Positions 1 to 6,448 of a DNA stretch of 7,615 bases are shown in pieces. Source of the DNA: Prevotella sp. CAG:732 (GTDB taxonomy: Bacteria > Bacteroidota > Bacteroidia > Bacteroidales > Bacteroidaceae); contig FR893230.1 of the NCBI GenBank assembly GCA_000436035.1, positions 6,306 to 13,920 on the forward strand, read 5' to 3'. The notes beneath the pieces are model-generated. The model ran no database searches. It had not been told where the DNA came from and worked only from the letters and a program-made list of their open reading frames with translations. Each line of letters opens with the position of its first letter. Position 1 is the stretch's first letter. The translations under genes were made by a program, and so were the position numbers.

Positions 1-1
1 C

Positions 2-736
2 AAGGACGGCGATGGATGTGGAGAACCGTATATCACTTATCGCATGCCAAAGTCTAGCTCTCACACCAAGGTCAACCCACAAGAGTCTGATGAGTTTAAC
101 GACACAGAACTAGGCTTGCAATGGCAATGGCATGCCAACTACAACCAACTTTGGGGTATGCCTACCAATAGCGGATGCCTGCGTCTCTACAACGCCGACC
201 TCTCTCACCCTACAAAAGACGGAGAGGCTGTACCATTCAAGAGCCTTTGGGAAGCAGGAAACCTCTTGCTCCAAAAGACTCCAGCCAAGGAATTCAAGGT
301 GACCACCAAGATACGTGTCGCTTCCAAAGGAGATGACCAGTACGGCGGCATCATCATGATGGGTATGGACTATCAAGCATTGGTGGCACGCAGAATGGGC
401 GACAAGTTCTTGCTCCAGCAACTTTACTGCAAGGGAGCCGACAAGGGAGGTGTTGAGACCGAGAAAACCCTAGCTACTTTTCAACCTACCTTTAGAGACA
501 CCATGGAATATGCTCCTGCCATCTATCTAGACATTTACCTTCAGATGAAGGTGAAAGATGGGAAATGCCAGTTTGCTTATAGCATGGATGGCAAGCACTT
601 CAAGAACGCAGGCGACCTCTTTACGATGCGCCAAGGCAAATGGATTGGCGCCAAGATGGGATTCGTCAGTGAGCGCAAGAACACCAAGGGCAATCGAGGA
701 TGGATAGACGCCGATTGGTTTAGAGTGACACGCTAG
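2..736 (+). CDS. GH43-type beta-xylosidase/arabinofuranosidase, C-terminal part (5' end outside window)
   Basis: The frame is open from base 2, so the 244 visible residues are the tail of a longer protein; the ATG at 44 is internal and not a credible start. The first 14 residues look like the end of a five-bladed GH43 catalytic domain. From about visible residue 30 the sequence DEFNDTELGLQWQWHAN opens the concanavalin A-like C-terminal domain of GH43 beta-xylosidases (Pfam GH43_C2 type). Other family landmarks are NLLLQKTPAKEF, the CKGADKGG stretch, a YSMDGKHF strand and the ending GWIDADWFRVTR. In this family the beta-sandwich packs against the catalytic domain and helps shape the active site that releases xylose or arabinose from xylo-oligosaccharides. 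The catalytic residues, signal peptide and exact specificity lie upstream and cannot be judged. The gene ends at TAG, 15 bases from the end of the converging protease gene. Family assignment is from recalled motif similarity; substrate is inferred. Confidence 0.85.
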   Translation, partial: KDGDGCGEPYITYRMPKSSSHTKVNPQESDEFNDTELGLQWQWHANYNQLWGMPTNSGCLRLYNADLSHPTKDGEAVPFKSLWEAGNLLLQKTPAKEFKVTTKIRVASKGDDQYGGIIMMGMDYQALVARRMGDKFLLQQLYCKGADKGGVETEKTLATFQPTFRDTMEYAPAIYLDIYLQMKVKDGKCQFAYSMDGKHFKNAGDLFTMRQGKWIGAKMGFVSERKNTKGNRGWIDADWFRVTR

Positions 737-751
737 AGATAAAAATCGCAC

Positions 752-1579
752 TTATGTCTTTTTCAATCTTATGATCATTTGGATAAAACTTGGTATCAAG
801 ATGCAGAGTGAGAAACCGACGGCGTAAAAAACCGTCTTCTCATTTCCACCGAAGAGGTCAATCAGTTTGCCATCGCTCTGAGGCACAAGGTTCGCCAGAA
901 TATAAGCCATGGTATTGTTGACCCAATGCATCAAGATGCCAGGTACCAGACTCTTGGTACGGTAATACATCCAACCCAAAAGCAACCCCATCAACAAGGC
1001 GTTGACAAACTGAGCGGTATTGCCATGTGCCAAGCCGAACATCGCTGCAGAAATCATGATAGCCACCCAATGGTTCTTCTTGCTCATCATATCCAACAAG
1101 CTACGAAGGATGGCACCACGGAAAACAATCTCCTCGGTCAATGGTGCCAAGATGCCCACTGCCACATAGCCCCAAGGCTCTTTCATCAAGCCCTCGAAGA
1201 GTTTACCTGTGTTTTCGTCCATTTCCAGTCCCAAATGCTCATAAAGGAACTCCAAAGGAATGATGGCTCCAAGGGTAAACAGTGCCACCCATAAGAGCGT
1301 GAACCAAGGCTTCGACAACAAGTAATCACGGGTGAGCACAACCCATTTTGCCTTGAGGAAGACAATGAGAGTGATGATGCTACTAAAGACCGTGGTAATA
1401 GCCAACAAGGCTGGATTACCACCAGCCGTCATAGCCTGCAATGTAGCTTGAAAGCCCTCATGCTTCACTGCCGCCCATATGCCGGCACCAGCATATAAGA
1501 CCACCAATTGCGCTACTATAAAAACGATGATGTATAACACTACATCCAATATGCCTTTCTTTAAACTAATCTTTGCCAT
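752..1579 (-). CDS. CPBP-family intramembrane metalloprotease (Abi/CaaX protease-like)
   Basis: This is a 275-residue polytopic membrane protein with hydrophobic segments near residues 11-33, 55-75, 92-112, 135-147, 171-184, 190-206, 211-232 and 249-270. The family's signature motifs are intact: EExxxR (E149, E150, R154), FxxxH (F181, H185) and HxxxN (H218, N222 in HWVNN). In the Rce1/CPBP family these residues form the glutamate-histidine site that cuts substrates inside the membrane. Known members process prenylated proteins or bacteriocins, or confer self-immunity to bacteriocins; the substrate here is unknown. The ATG at 1579 begins MAKISLKKG, a usual basic N-terminus before the first helix. 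It lies 30 bases after the ribF stop with no -7 box between them, so it is probably the last gene of the ATPase-ribF operon. No peptide or bacteriocin gene is visible nearby that would identify a substrate. Confidence 0.93.
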   Translation of the reverse strand: MAKISLKKGILDVVLYIIVFIVAQLVVLYAGAGIWAAVKHEGFQATLQAMTAGGNPALLAITTVFSSIITLIVFLKAKWVVLTRDYLLSKPWFTLLWVALFTLGAIIPLEFLYEHLGLEMDENTGKLFEGLMKEPWGYVAVGILAPLTEEIVFRGAILRSLLDMMSKKNHWVAIMISAAMFGLAHGNTAQFVNALLMGLLLGWMYYRTKSLVPGILMHWVNNTMAYILANLVPQSDGKLIDLFGGNEKTVFYAVGFSLCILIPSFIQMIIRLKKT

Positions 1580-1609
1580 ATCTACTTATTTTTGCCTTTC
1601 CTATCGGCA

Positions 1610-2557
1610 TTATTTTTCTTTTTCTTCTTCAAATATCTCCATGATGGTTTGCTCATCTTCCTTGAGTTGAGCAGCTAGCTCCTCAGGGCTGTCAAACTTC
1701 TGTTCACCACGGATGCGCTTCACGAAGCTCACCAGCAAGAGTTGGTCGTAGATGTCACCATCAAAATTGAAAATGTGTGTTTCGAGCGTGATACGCTTTC
1801 CATCAAAGGTAGGACGAGTACCGACATTCATCATGCCCTGCTTCCAAACCATCGAGTTCTCCATACGAACCTTGACGGCATAAACGCCCGACTCAGGAAT
1901 CATCTGCCCGAAATGGGAGAGGTCGAGGTTGGCTGTAGGGAATCCCAATTTGCGGCCCTCATGATAGCCATTCACCACCTTTCCGATGATAGTATAAGGA
2001 TAGCCGAGAGCTTGGTTGGCAAGTTCTACCTCCCCTTCCTTCAAGAGAGAACGAATCACCGACGAAGAGATGTTGACTCCATCTATTTGGAACGCCTCGT
2101 TCTTGATGACCTCCATGCCCATCTCCTTGCCATAGCGCACATAGTCATCGAAAGTTTCCTCCCGATTGTGTCCGAAGCGATGGTCATAGCCGATGAAGAG
2201 TTTCTTCACATGAAGATGGTCGTGGAGTACCTGTCGCATGAAGTCACGAGCTGACATCTTCGCCATCTCCTTGCTGAAAGGCAAGACAACGGCATTGTCT
2301 ATCTCCGTCTTCGACAAGAGAAGCAACTTAGACTCCAAGGTGCTCAACATCTCTGGCTGATAATCGCACTGCAACACCTTGCGAGGATGTTGGTCGAAGG
2401 TAATCACCGTAGATGCCAAACCTTCCTTACGTGCCGTATTCACAAGATGCTGTATCAAGAACTGATGCCCACGATGCACACCATCGAAGAAGCCGATGGT
2501 GGCAACGCAAGGTTCCAGTTGCACTTGTTCATTGTAATATACTGTTTTCATTGTCAT
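1610..2557 (-). CDS. ribF: Bifunctional riboflavin kinase / FAD synthetase
   Basis: RibF phosphorylates riboflavin to FMN with ATP and then adenylates FMN to FAD in the cytoplasm. At 315 residues the protein has the usual length for the bifunctional enzyme. The N-terminal adenylyltransferase half (about 1-180) carries GFFDGVHRGH at 22-31 (the HxGH nucleotidyltransferase motif), the FIGYDHRFGHNREE block at 121-134 and SSSVIR at 164-169. The C-terminal kinase half (about 185-312) carries GRKLGFPTANLDL with PTAN at 207-210, NVGTRPTF at 244-251 and ETHIFNFDGDIYD, where E259 fits the catalytic glutamate. Two ATGs compete, at 2557 (MTMKTVYY) and 2551 (MKTVYY); nothing in the leader decides between them, and the second is equally plausible. 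The gene starts 59 bases after the ATPase stop, without a -7 box or FMN riboswitch in the gap, so transcription probably comes from the ATPase promoter. Confidence 0.97.
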   Translation of the reverse strand: MTMKTVYYNEQVQLEPCVATIGFFDGVHRGHQFLIQHLVNTARKEGLASTVITFDQHPRKVLQCDYQPEMLSTLESKLLLLSKTEIDNAVVLPFSKEMAKMSARDFMRQVLHDHLHVKKLFIGYDHRFGHNREETFDDYVRYGKEMGMEVIKNEAFQIDGVNISSSVIRSLLKEGEVELANQALGYPYTIIGKVVNGYHEGRKLGFPTANLDLSHFGQMIPESGVYAVKVRMENSMVWKQGMMNVGTRPTFDGKRITLETHIFNFDGDIYDQLLLVSFVKRIRGEQKFDSPEELAAQLKEDEQTIMEIFEEEKEK

Positions 2558-2616
2558 TCAAACTATTGTCCCTTAACTTCCTCCAAACTTCTCTTCACTT
2601 CTTTTTAATTCCCCTA

Positions 2617-5256
2617 TCAATTCTTTCTTTTAGCCAAGAGACGCTTGAAAGCTCGCCATATCTCACCTACCCAAAGAATGATAGATGTAGCACCGATGAT
2701 GACCAGCCACTCCGTAAGCGATAATGGAACGGTACGGAACATCTCGCCTCCGAAGGTGACGATGAGCCACTGTCCGACGAGCACCAAGGCAAGCACCAAT
2801 ATCATACCTTTGTCTTTCAAGAAGTGGCGGAAGGCTGTGCGATTGCTACCCAACGACTTGGCATTGAAGAGATTCCAGAACTGTATCATCACGAAAGTAG
2901 TGAAGAAGACGGTCAACTCATGCACATCCACACCTCCCTTGCCTCTTCGCTCACAGTAAATGAGCATGGCAAACATCACGATGAAGAAGGCGATGCCACA
3001 GAAGAGAATGCCGAAAGCCATACCCTTGTTGATGATGAAGTCGGTAGCCTTGCGTGGCTTATCGTTCATCACCTCATGCGATGGAGGCAATGAGGCGAGG
3101 GCGAGGGCGGCAAAAGTATCCATGATGAGGTTGACCCAAAGTATCTGTGTCACCGTAAGTGGCATCTCGGTACCGATGATAGAACCACCCAATACAAGAA
3201 GCAGGGCTGTCACATTGACCACCAACTGGAAGAAGAGGAATCGCTGCAAGTTGCGATAGAGCGAGCGTCCCCACATCACGGCATTGGCAATGCTCTTGAA
3301 GGAGTCGTCGAGCAAGGTCATATCCGAAGCCTCCTTTGCCACGGAAGTACCCGAGCCCAACGACAAACCGACATGGGCATAATGGAGGGCAGGCGCATCA
3401 TTGGTGCCATCGCCAGTTACGGCTACTACCTCACCATGCTTCTGAAGCATAGCCACAAGACGCTGCTTGTCGGTAGGACGAGCACGGCTCATCACCCTGA
3501 TATCCTTGGCACGCTTGTATGCCTCCTCATCGGAGAGTGCCTCCCATTGTTCACCTGTAATCATCTGCTGGTCGAGCGAAGTCATATCGCCATCCGCTCC
3601 GATATTCTCAGCCTCATCCTCGAATACCCCTATCTGCTTACCGATTTCCATGGCAGTGGCGGCAGTATCACCCGTCACCACTTTCACCTCGATACCGGCA
3701 TGGCGGCATTCCTTCACGGCGGCAGGCACATCCTTGCGGATAGGGTCGGTAATGGCTACGAGAGCCTGGAGGGTGAAATCCTTGGCAGAAAGGAGCTGAC
3801 CGATCGTTGGGACAGACTTTTCGGATGCCGCCTCACCCCTATCAATTCTTCTATAAGCAAAAGCAAGAGTTCGCATCGCCTTGTGCTGCCATTCATCCAA
3901 CTCACGAAGAGCCTGGTTGCGGTATCTCTCCTCCATCTCACAAAGGTCGAGCACGATTTCTGGCGCACCCTTCACAAGGAGGTATTTCTCACCATCCATC
4001 TCGGCAATAGTTGCCATGTATTTCTTCTCGGTAGAGAATGGTTGTTGCTTCAGCACCTTTGCCTGGTGTCTCAACTCCCGATAATCTTTATCTTGCGATT
4101 TCAACCAAAGCAAGAGCGCCGACTCGGTAGGATTGCCGATAGCCTTATCCTCGTCCAGTTCGGCAGTAGAGTTGATGGCAATGGCGACATCGAGCAAGTG
4201 CTGGTTGTCATCCTTTGGCAAGAGCTCATCCACCTGCATTTGGTTTTGCGTCAGTGTACCAGTCTTATCCGTACAAATCACGGTTACTGCTCCCATCGTC
4301 TCACAAGCATGGAGCTTGCGCACGAGGTTGTTGGATTTCAACATACGGCGCATATTGAGAGCCAGCGAGAGGGTTATCGCCATTGGCAATCCCTCTGGCA
4401 CCGCCATCACGATGAGCGTGACTGCCATCATGAAGTAGTCGAGCACGATCTCTGCCATATAGAAGTAGTCCTTGCCACCCCAAGCAGGATTGGTAAGGAT
4501 GTCATGGACGAGGAAGATGACGAAGGCTGCCACCGACACCACGCTACCCACCTTGGAAATCATGGAAGCCAACTTGTCAAGTTGCACATAGAGCGGTGTC
4601 TTCACAGAAGTCTGCTCGGTGGATTTCTGCGCCACCTTACCTATCTCTGTTGCATCGCCAACGGCAGTCACCACAAATTCGCCACGTCCGTTCATCACCA
4701 TCGTGGAGCGAAGGATAACGTTGCGAGGATAAGCTCCATCGCCACCACCTTCCGTATTTTTCTCTGTGATAGGTTCGCCCGTGAGTGTGGATTCATTGAT
4801 TTGCAAGTCGGTACTAACGAGCAACTCACCATCAGCAGGCACCTCATCGCCCACCTCGATGAGCACCACGTCGCCCACCACGATGTCATGGCGAGGTATC
4901 TGCATCACCTTACCGCCTCGACGCACCTTCACAGGTTGCTCCTCGCTCAATGCCGTCAGCACATTAAACTTCTTGGCGGCATCACGCTCGAAATAAAATC
5001 CCACGGTAGTGGCCAGGAACACAGCGACAAAGATGCCGATGGTTTCCATAAAATTATGTTCGATAAAAGCGAGGATGAGTGATACGAAAGCCGCTACGAG
5101 AAGTATTTGGATAATCGGGTCGCGATACTTATCCAAATACAGTTTCCATAAAGAGGCACGATGAGGAGGGGTGAGGACATTGCGTCCATGCTGTTCCCTA
5201 CTCTGCTTTACTTGTTCATCGGTCAAGCCGAATCTTTTGTTTTTGTCTATATCCAT
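2617..5256 (-). CDS. P-type Ca2+-transporting ATPase, type IIB (plasma-membrane, PMCA-like)
   Basis: This 879-residue cation pump is complete. It has an N-terminal cation-ATPase segment, TM1-TM2 (about 46-65, 70-89), an actuator domain with TGEP at 159-162, TM3-TM4 (230-253, 271-300) with PEGLP around E288, and the phosphorylation motif DKTGTLT at 330-336 (D330 is the acyl-phosphate site). Then come the nucleotide-binding KGAP at 429-432, hinge TGDGTNDAP at 614-622, and six C-terminal helices from about 673 to 870. TM6 reads WVNLIMDTFAALALA (N709, D713), as in PMCA pumps. TM5 reads VVNVTALL, with Ala at the position where SERCA has its site-I glutamate. This predicts one Ca2+ site and Ca2+ export at the inner membrane. 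No calmodulin-binding tail follows TM10. I chose the ATG at 5256 (MDIDKNKRFGLT): an in-frame TTG at 5331 lies upstream of, and reads through, the promoter box. First gene of the likely ATPase-ribF-protease operon. Ca2+ specificity is inferred from motifs. Confidence 0.96.
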   Translation of the reverse strand: MDIDKNKRFGLTDEQVKQSREQHGRNVLTPPHRASLWKLYLDKYRDPIIQILLVAAFVSLILAFIEHNFMETIGIFVAVFLATTVGFYFERDAAKKFNVLTALSEEQPVKVRRGGKVMQIPRHDIVVGDVVLIEVGDEVPADGELLVSTDLQINESTLTGEPITEKNTEGGGDGAYPRNVILRSTMVMNGRGEFVVTAVGDATEIGKVAQKSTEQTSVKTPLYVQLDKLASMISKVGSVVSVAAFVIFLVHDILTNPAWGGKDYFYMAEIVLDYFMMAVTLIVMAVPEGLPMAITLSLALNMRRMLKSNNLVRKLHACETMGAVTVICTDKTGTLTQNQMQVDELLPKDDNQHLLDVAIAINSTAELDEDKAIGNPTESALLLWLKSQDKDYRELRHQAKVLKQQPFSTEKKYMATIAEMDGEKYLLVKGAPEIVLDLCEMEERYRNQALRELDEWQHKAMRTLAFAYRRIDRGEAASEKSVPTIGQLLSAKDFTLQALVAITDPIRKDVPAAVKECRHAGIEVKVVTGDTAATAMEIGKQIGVFEDEAENIGADGDMTSLDQQMITGEQWEALSDEEAYKRAKDIRVMSRARPTDKQRLVAMLQKHGEVVAVTGDGTNDAPALHYAHVGLSLGSGTSVAKEASDMTLLDDSFKSIANAVMWGRSLYRNLQRFLFFQLVVNVTALLLVLGGSIIGTEMPLTVTQILWVNLIMDTFAALALASLPPSHEVMNDKPRKATDFIINKGMAFGILFCGIAFFIVMFAMLIYCERRGKGGVDVHELTVFFTTFVMIQFWNLFNAKSLGSNRTAFRHFLKDKGMILVLALVLVGQWLIVTFGGEMFRTVPLSLTEWLVIIGATSIILWVGEIWRAFKRLLAKRKN

Positions 5257-5317
5257 TTCTTGAAAGAAATCTTTCCTTTTATTTAATAAGAACGCCCACG
5301 CATGTGGATGTTGGGTG

Positions 5318-5325
5318 CAAAGATA
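5318..5325 (-). promoter_or_regulatory. Bacteroidetes -7 promoter box for the Ca2+-ATPase-ribF-CPBP operon
   Basis: On the minus strand these bases read TATCTTTG, matching the Bacteroidetes sigma-ABfr -7 consensus TAnnTTTG, followed by CA as in the other three promoters here. No TTTG stands 19-21 bases upstream, so the -33 element is weak or absent. Transcription would start near 5310, leaving a leader of about 55 bases before the ATG at 5256. In that leader a short GAAAG/CTTTC hairpin (5262-5275) sits just upstream of the start codon and may be incidental. Confidence 0.72.
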
Positions 5326-5387
5326 CGGCAATTTTCTGACTTATCCATCGTCACACCTATTAATTTATATGAAAAATGGCGAAAATA

Positions 5388-5419
5388 TTTGGTTATTTAA
5401 CCAAAAACTAGTATCTTTG
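5388..5419 (+). promoter_or_regulatory. Bacteroidetes -33/-7 promoter of the CAT tRNA
   Basis: TTTG at 5388-5391 and TATCTTTG at 5412-5419 are separated by 20 bases, matching the Bacteroidetes consensus TTTG-N19-21-TAnnTTTG exactly. It is the only promoter in the window with both elements perfect, fitting strong tRNA transcription. A start near 5425 would give a precursor with a short 5' leader of about 18 bases. The -33 element is embedded in a 7-bp inverted repeat (5388-5394 with 5399-5405). Confidence 0.85.
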
Positions 5420-5443
5420 CATCCGAATTTGATAAAAATTCCT

Positions 5444-5517
5444 GGACTTGTAGCTCAGTTGGTTAGAGCAACAGACTCATAATCTGGAGGTCCTAGGTTC
5501 AAGCCCTAGCTGGTCCA
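5444..5517 (+). tRNA. tRNA with CAT anticodon (tRNA-Met, elongator; tRNA-Ile2 not excluded)
   Basis: The 74-base cloverleaf folds cleanly. The acceptor strands are 5444-5450 and 5510-5516, the D stem GCTC/GAGC is at 5453-5456 and 5466-5469, the anticodon loop CTCATAA has CAT at 5478-5480, the variable loop is 5488-5492, and the T arm CTAGG/CCTAG (5493-5497, 5505-5509) encloses TTCAAGC. The discriminator is A5517 and CCA is not encoded. A G1-C72 pair and lack of initiator features exclude tRNA-fMet. A CAT anticodon also occurs in tRNA-Ile2, where TilS changes C34 to lysidine; the C4-G69 pair and T5-G68 wobble do not settle which it is. Two stem positions are mispaired: T6 opposite T67 and A27 opposite G43. 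Confidence 0.96.
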
Positions 5518-5529
5518 CGTTAATAATCA

Positions 5530-5563
5530 GCGACTTACGCTTTCGAGCGCAAGTCGCTTTTTT
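5530..5563 (+). terminator. Rho-independent terminator of the tRNA transcript
   Basis: GCGACTT pairs with AAGTCGC, followed by one A/C mismatch, then CGCT pairs with AGCG around a TTCG tetraloop (hairpin 5530-5557). Six T residues follow at 5558-5563. It begins 12 bases after the mature tRNA end and ends well before the next promoter, so the tRNA is a single-gene transcript. Confidence 0.92.
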
Positions 5564-5622
5564 ATTCTGCGAAAACATATTACCCCAAAAATCATCGAAA
5601 AATAGCAAAATGCCTACTTCTT

Positions 5623-5640
5623 TATAGGGAATTGCCTATA
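5623..5640. promoter_or_regulatory. Candidate operator: imperfect 18-bp palindrome upstream of the BamE/DUF4476 gene
   Basis: TATAGG (5623-5628) and CCTATA (5635-5640) are inverted copies around an AATT core; only one symmetric base pair (G opposite G) breaks the 18-bp symmetry. The centre lies 21-38 bases upstream of the -7 box, the place of the otherwise unrecognisable -33 element, where a dimeric regulator could act. A further TGCCTA at 5611-5616 repeats TGCCTA at 5633-5638 with a 22-base period. No regulator is identified and chance is possible in AT-rich DNA. Confidence 0.3.
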
Positions 5641-5660
5641 GGACTTTGGAGATATTTTTC

Positions 5661-5668
5661 TATCTTTG
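5661..5668 (+). promoter_or_regulatory. Bacteroidetes -7 promoter box for the BamE/DUF4476 gene
   Basis: TATCTTTG matches TAnnTTTG and is followed by CA. No TTTG is present 19-21 bases upstream, so the -33 element is poor. Transcription from about 5674 would leave a leader of about 30 bases before the ATG cluster at 5704-5712. It also shows that an in-frame ATG at 5632 is upstream of the transcript and is not the start. Confidence 0.72.
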
Positions 5669-5703
5669 CAGCGCAAATACATAGTTCAACCTTTAAAACA
5701 ACA

Positions 5704-6366
5704 ATGATGATGAGCAAAAACAGATGGATGACATTCGTTTTCACTTGCCTTTTCCTGCTAACTTGCAGCCTATCTGCGTCAGCGAAAAGCAAGCAACCTA
5801 TAGAACGTGGAATGACCAAGCAGCAAGTTACCGCTATCTTGGGCAAGCCTAAGACGACTAGTTTCAATGAACTGGGCGACAAGTGGATGTATGAAGGATG
5901 GAAAGGTAGTTTAGTGGGAGGTGACCAAGTCAGAACCTACGTGGCATTCGACACGACAGGCAAAGTGATAAGATACGAGGAGCAGATTTATAATCCTTCC
6001 CCGTCAGAAGCCAATGCAAACCATCCTCATCCTGGCATCACTCCCGGCTATGCTCCCATGCCTTACCCAGATGGTGCTTATTGCTTGAGCGACGCTGCCT
6101 TCTCCATCCTTTGCAAGAAGGTAAAAGAGGCTAGTTTCGACAAGGACAAGAAAAACTTGATAGAGGTGGCAAGTCTAGGATGCTATTACTCTTGCCAACA
6201 ATGCGCCCAAATCCTCAAGATCTTCTCCTTCGACAGCGAGAAGACGAATGCCCTCAAACTGATGGCACCACGCATCGTTGACCCACAGAACGTACACGTC
6301 ATCTGCCAGCAGTTTACCTTCGATGACGGCAAGAAACAAGCAGCAAGACTAGTGATGGGGAACTAA
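5704..6366 (+). CDS. Secreted BamE/SmpA-like + DUF4476-like two-domain protein
   Basis: A protein of 220 residues (218 if the third of three consecutive ATGs is used). It begins with a signal peptide: basic SKNR, hydrophobic core from about 9 to 24, and a likely signal-peptidase I cut after ASA at 27. The LLTC stretch is a poor lipobox, so a lipoprotein is less likely. Residues about 34-95 (ERGMTKQQVTAILGKP, then KWMYEGW and VAFDTTGKVIRYEE) match the BamE/SmpA fold, which in proteobacteria helps outer-membrane protein assembly but also occurs in unrelated envelope proteins. A Pro/His-rich linker (about 97-124) leads to residues 130-218, which resemble DUF4476: helices, then SFDSEKTNALKLMAPRIVDPQNV and FTFDDGKKQAARLV. 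Six cysteines lie in the mature part (C127, C137, C160, C164, C167, C201), including C-X3-C-X2-C. It has its own promoter. Function is unknown; an envelope location is well supported, the domain names less so. Confidence 0.82.
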   Translation: MMMSKNRWMTFVFTCLFLLTCSLSASAKSKQPIERGMTKQQVTAILGKPKTTSFNELGDKWMYEGWKGSLVGGDQVRTYVAFDTTGKVIRYEEQIYNPSPSEANANHPHPGITPGYAPMPYPDGAYCLSDAAFSILCKKVKEASFDKDKKNLIEVASLGCYYSCQQCAQILKIFSFDSEKTNALKLMAPRIVDPQNVHVICQQFTFDDGKKQAARLVMGN

Positions 6367-6448
6367 GAATTACCATCGTAACTTCGAGTTTTTCTACTTC
6401 TTCGCAGTATTCTACGTGAAACACGAATTTTCTCTGCTTTTCATGGTT

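Noticed and set aside
2558..2616. Separate promoter or FMN riboswitch ahead of ribF
   Set aside because: The gap is only 59 bases, has no TAnnTTTG on the minus strand and is too short for the FMN aptamer. A GGAGG there is about 24 bases from the ATG, too far to act as a ribosome site.
3373..5082. A 569-codon open frame on the plus strand opposite the Ca2+-ATPase
   Set aside because: It lies wholly antisense to a complete P-type ATPase with every catalytic motif. Its translation is His-rich and shows no recognisable domain; it is a reading-frame shadow of the minus-strand codon use.
5444..5563. tRNA 3' end as an integration (att) site
   Set aside because: No integrase gene, no repeated copy of the tRNA 3' end and no compositional shift is visible; the tRNA is followed directly by its own terminator.
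5632..5703. N-terminal extension of the BamE/DUF4476 gene from an ATG at 5632
   Set aside because: It contains the TATCTTTG box at 5661-5668 and would bury the signal peptide; the ATG cluster at 5704-5712 fits both promoter and signal peptide.
6380..6393. Possible terminator after the BamE/DUF4476 gene (AACT-TCG-AGTT followed by Ts)
   Set aside because: The stem is only 4 bp and AT-rich. A second 4-bp hairpin at 6415-6425 (CGTG/CACG) is equally weak. Neither is a convincing intrinsic terminator.
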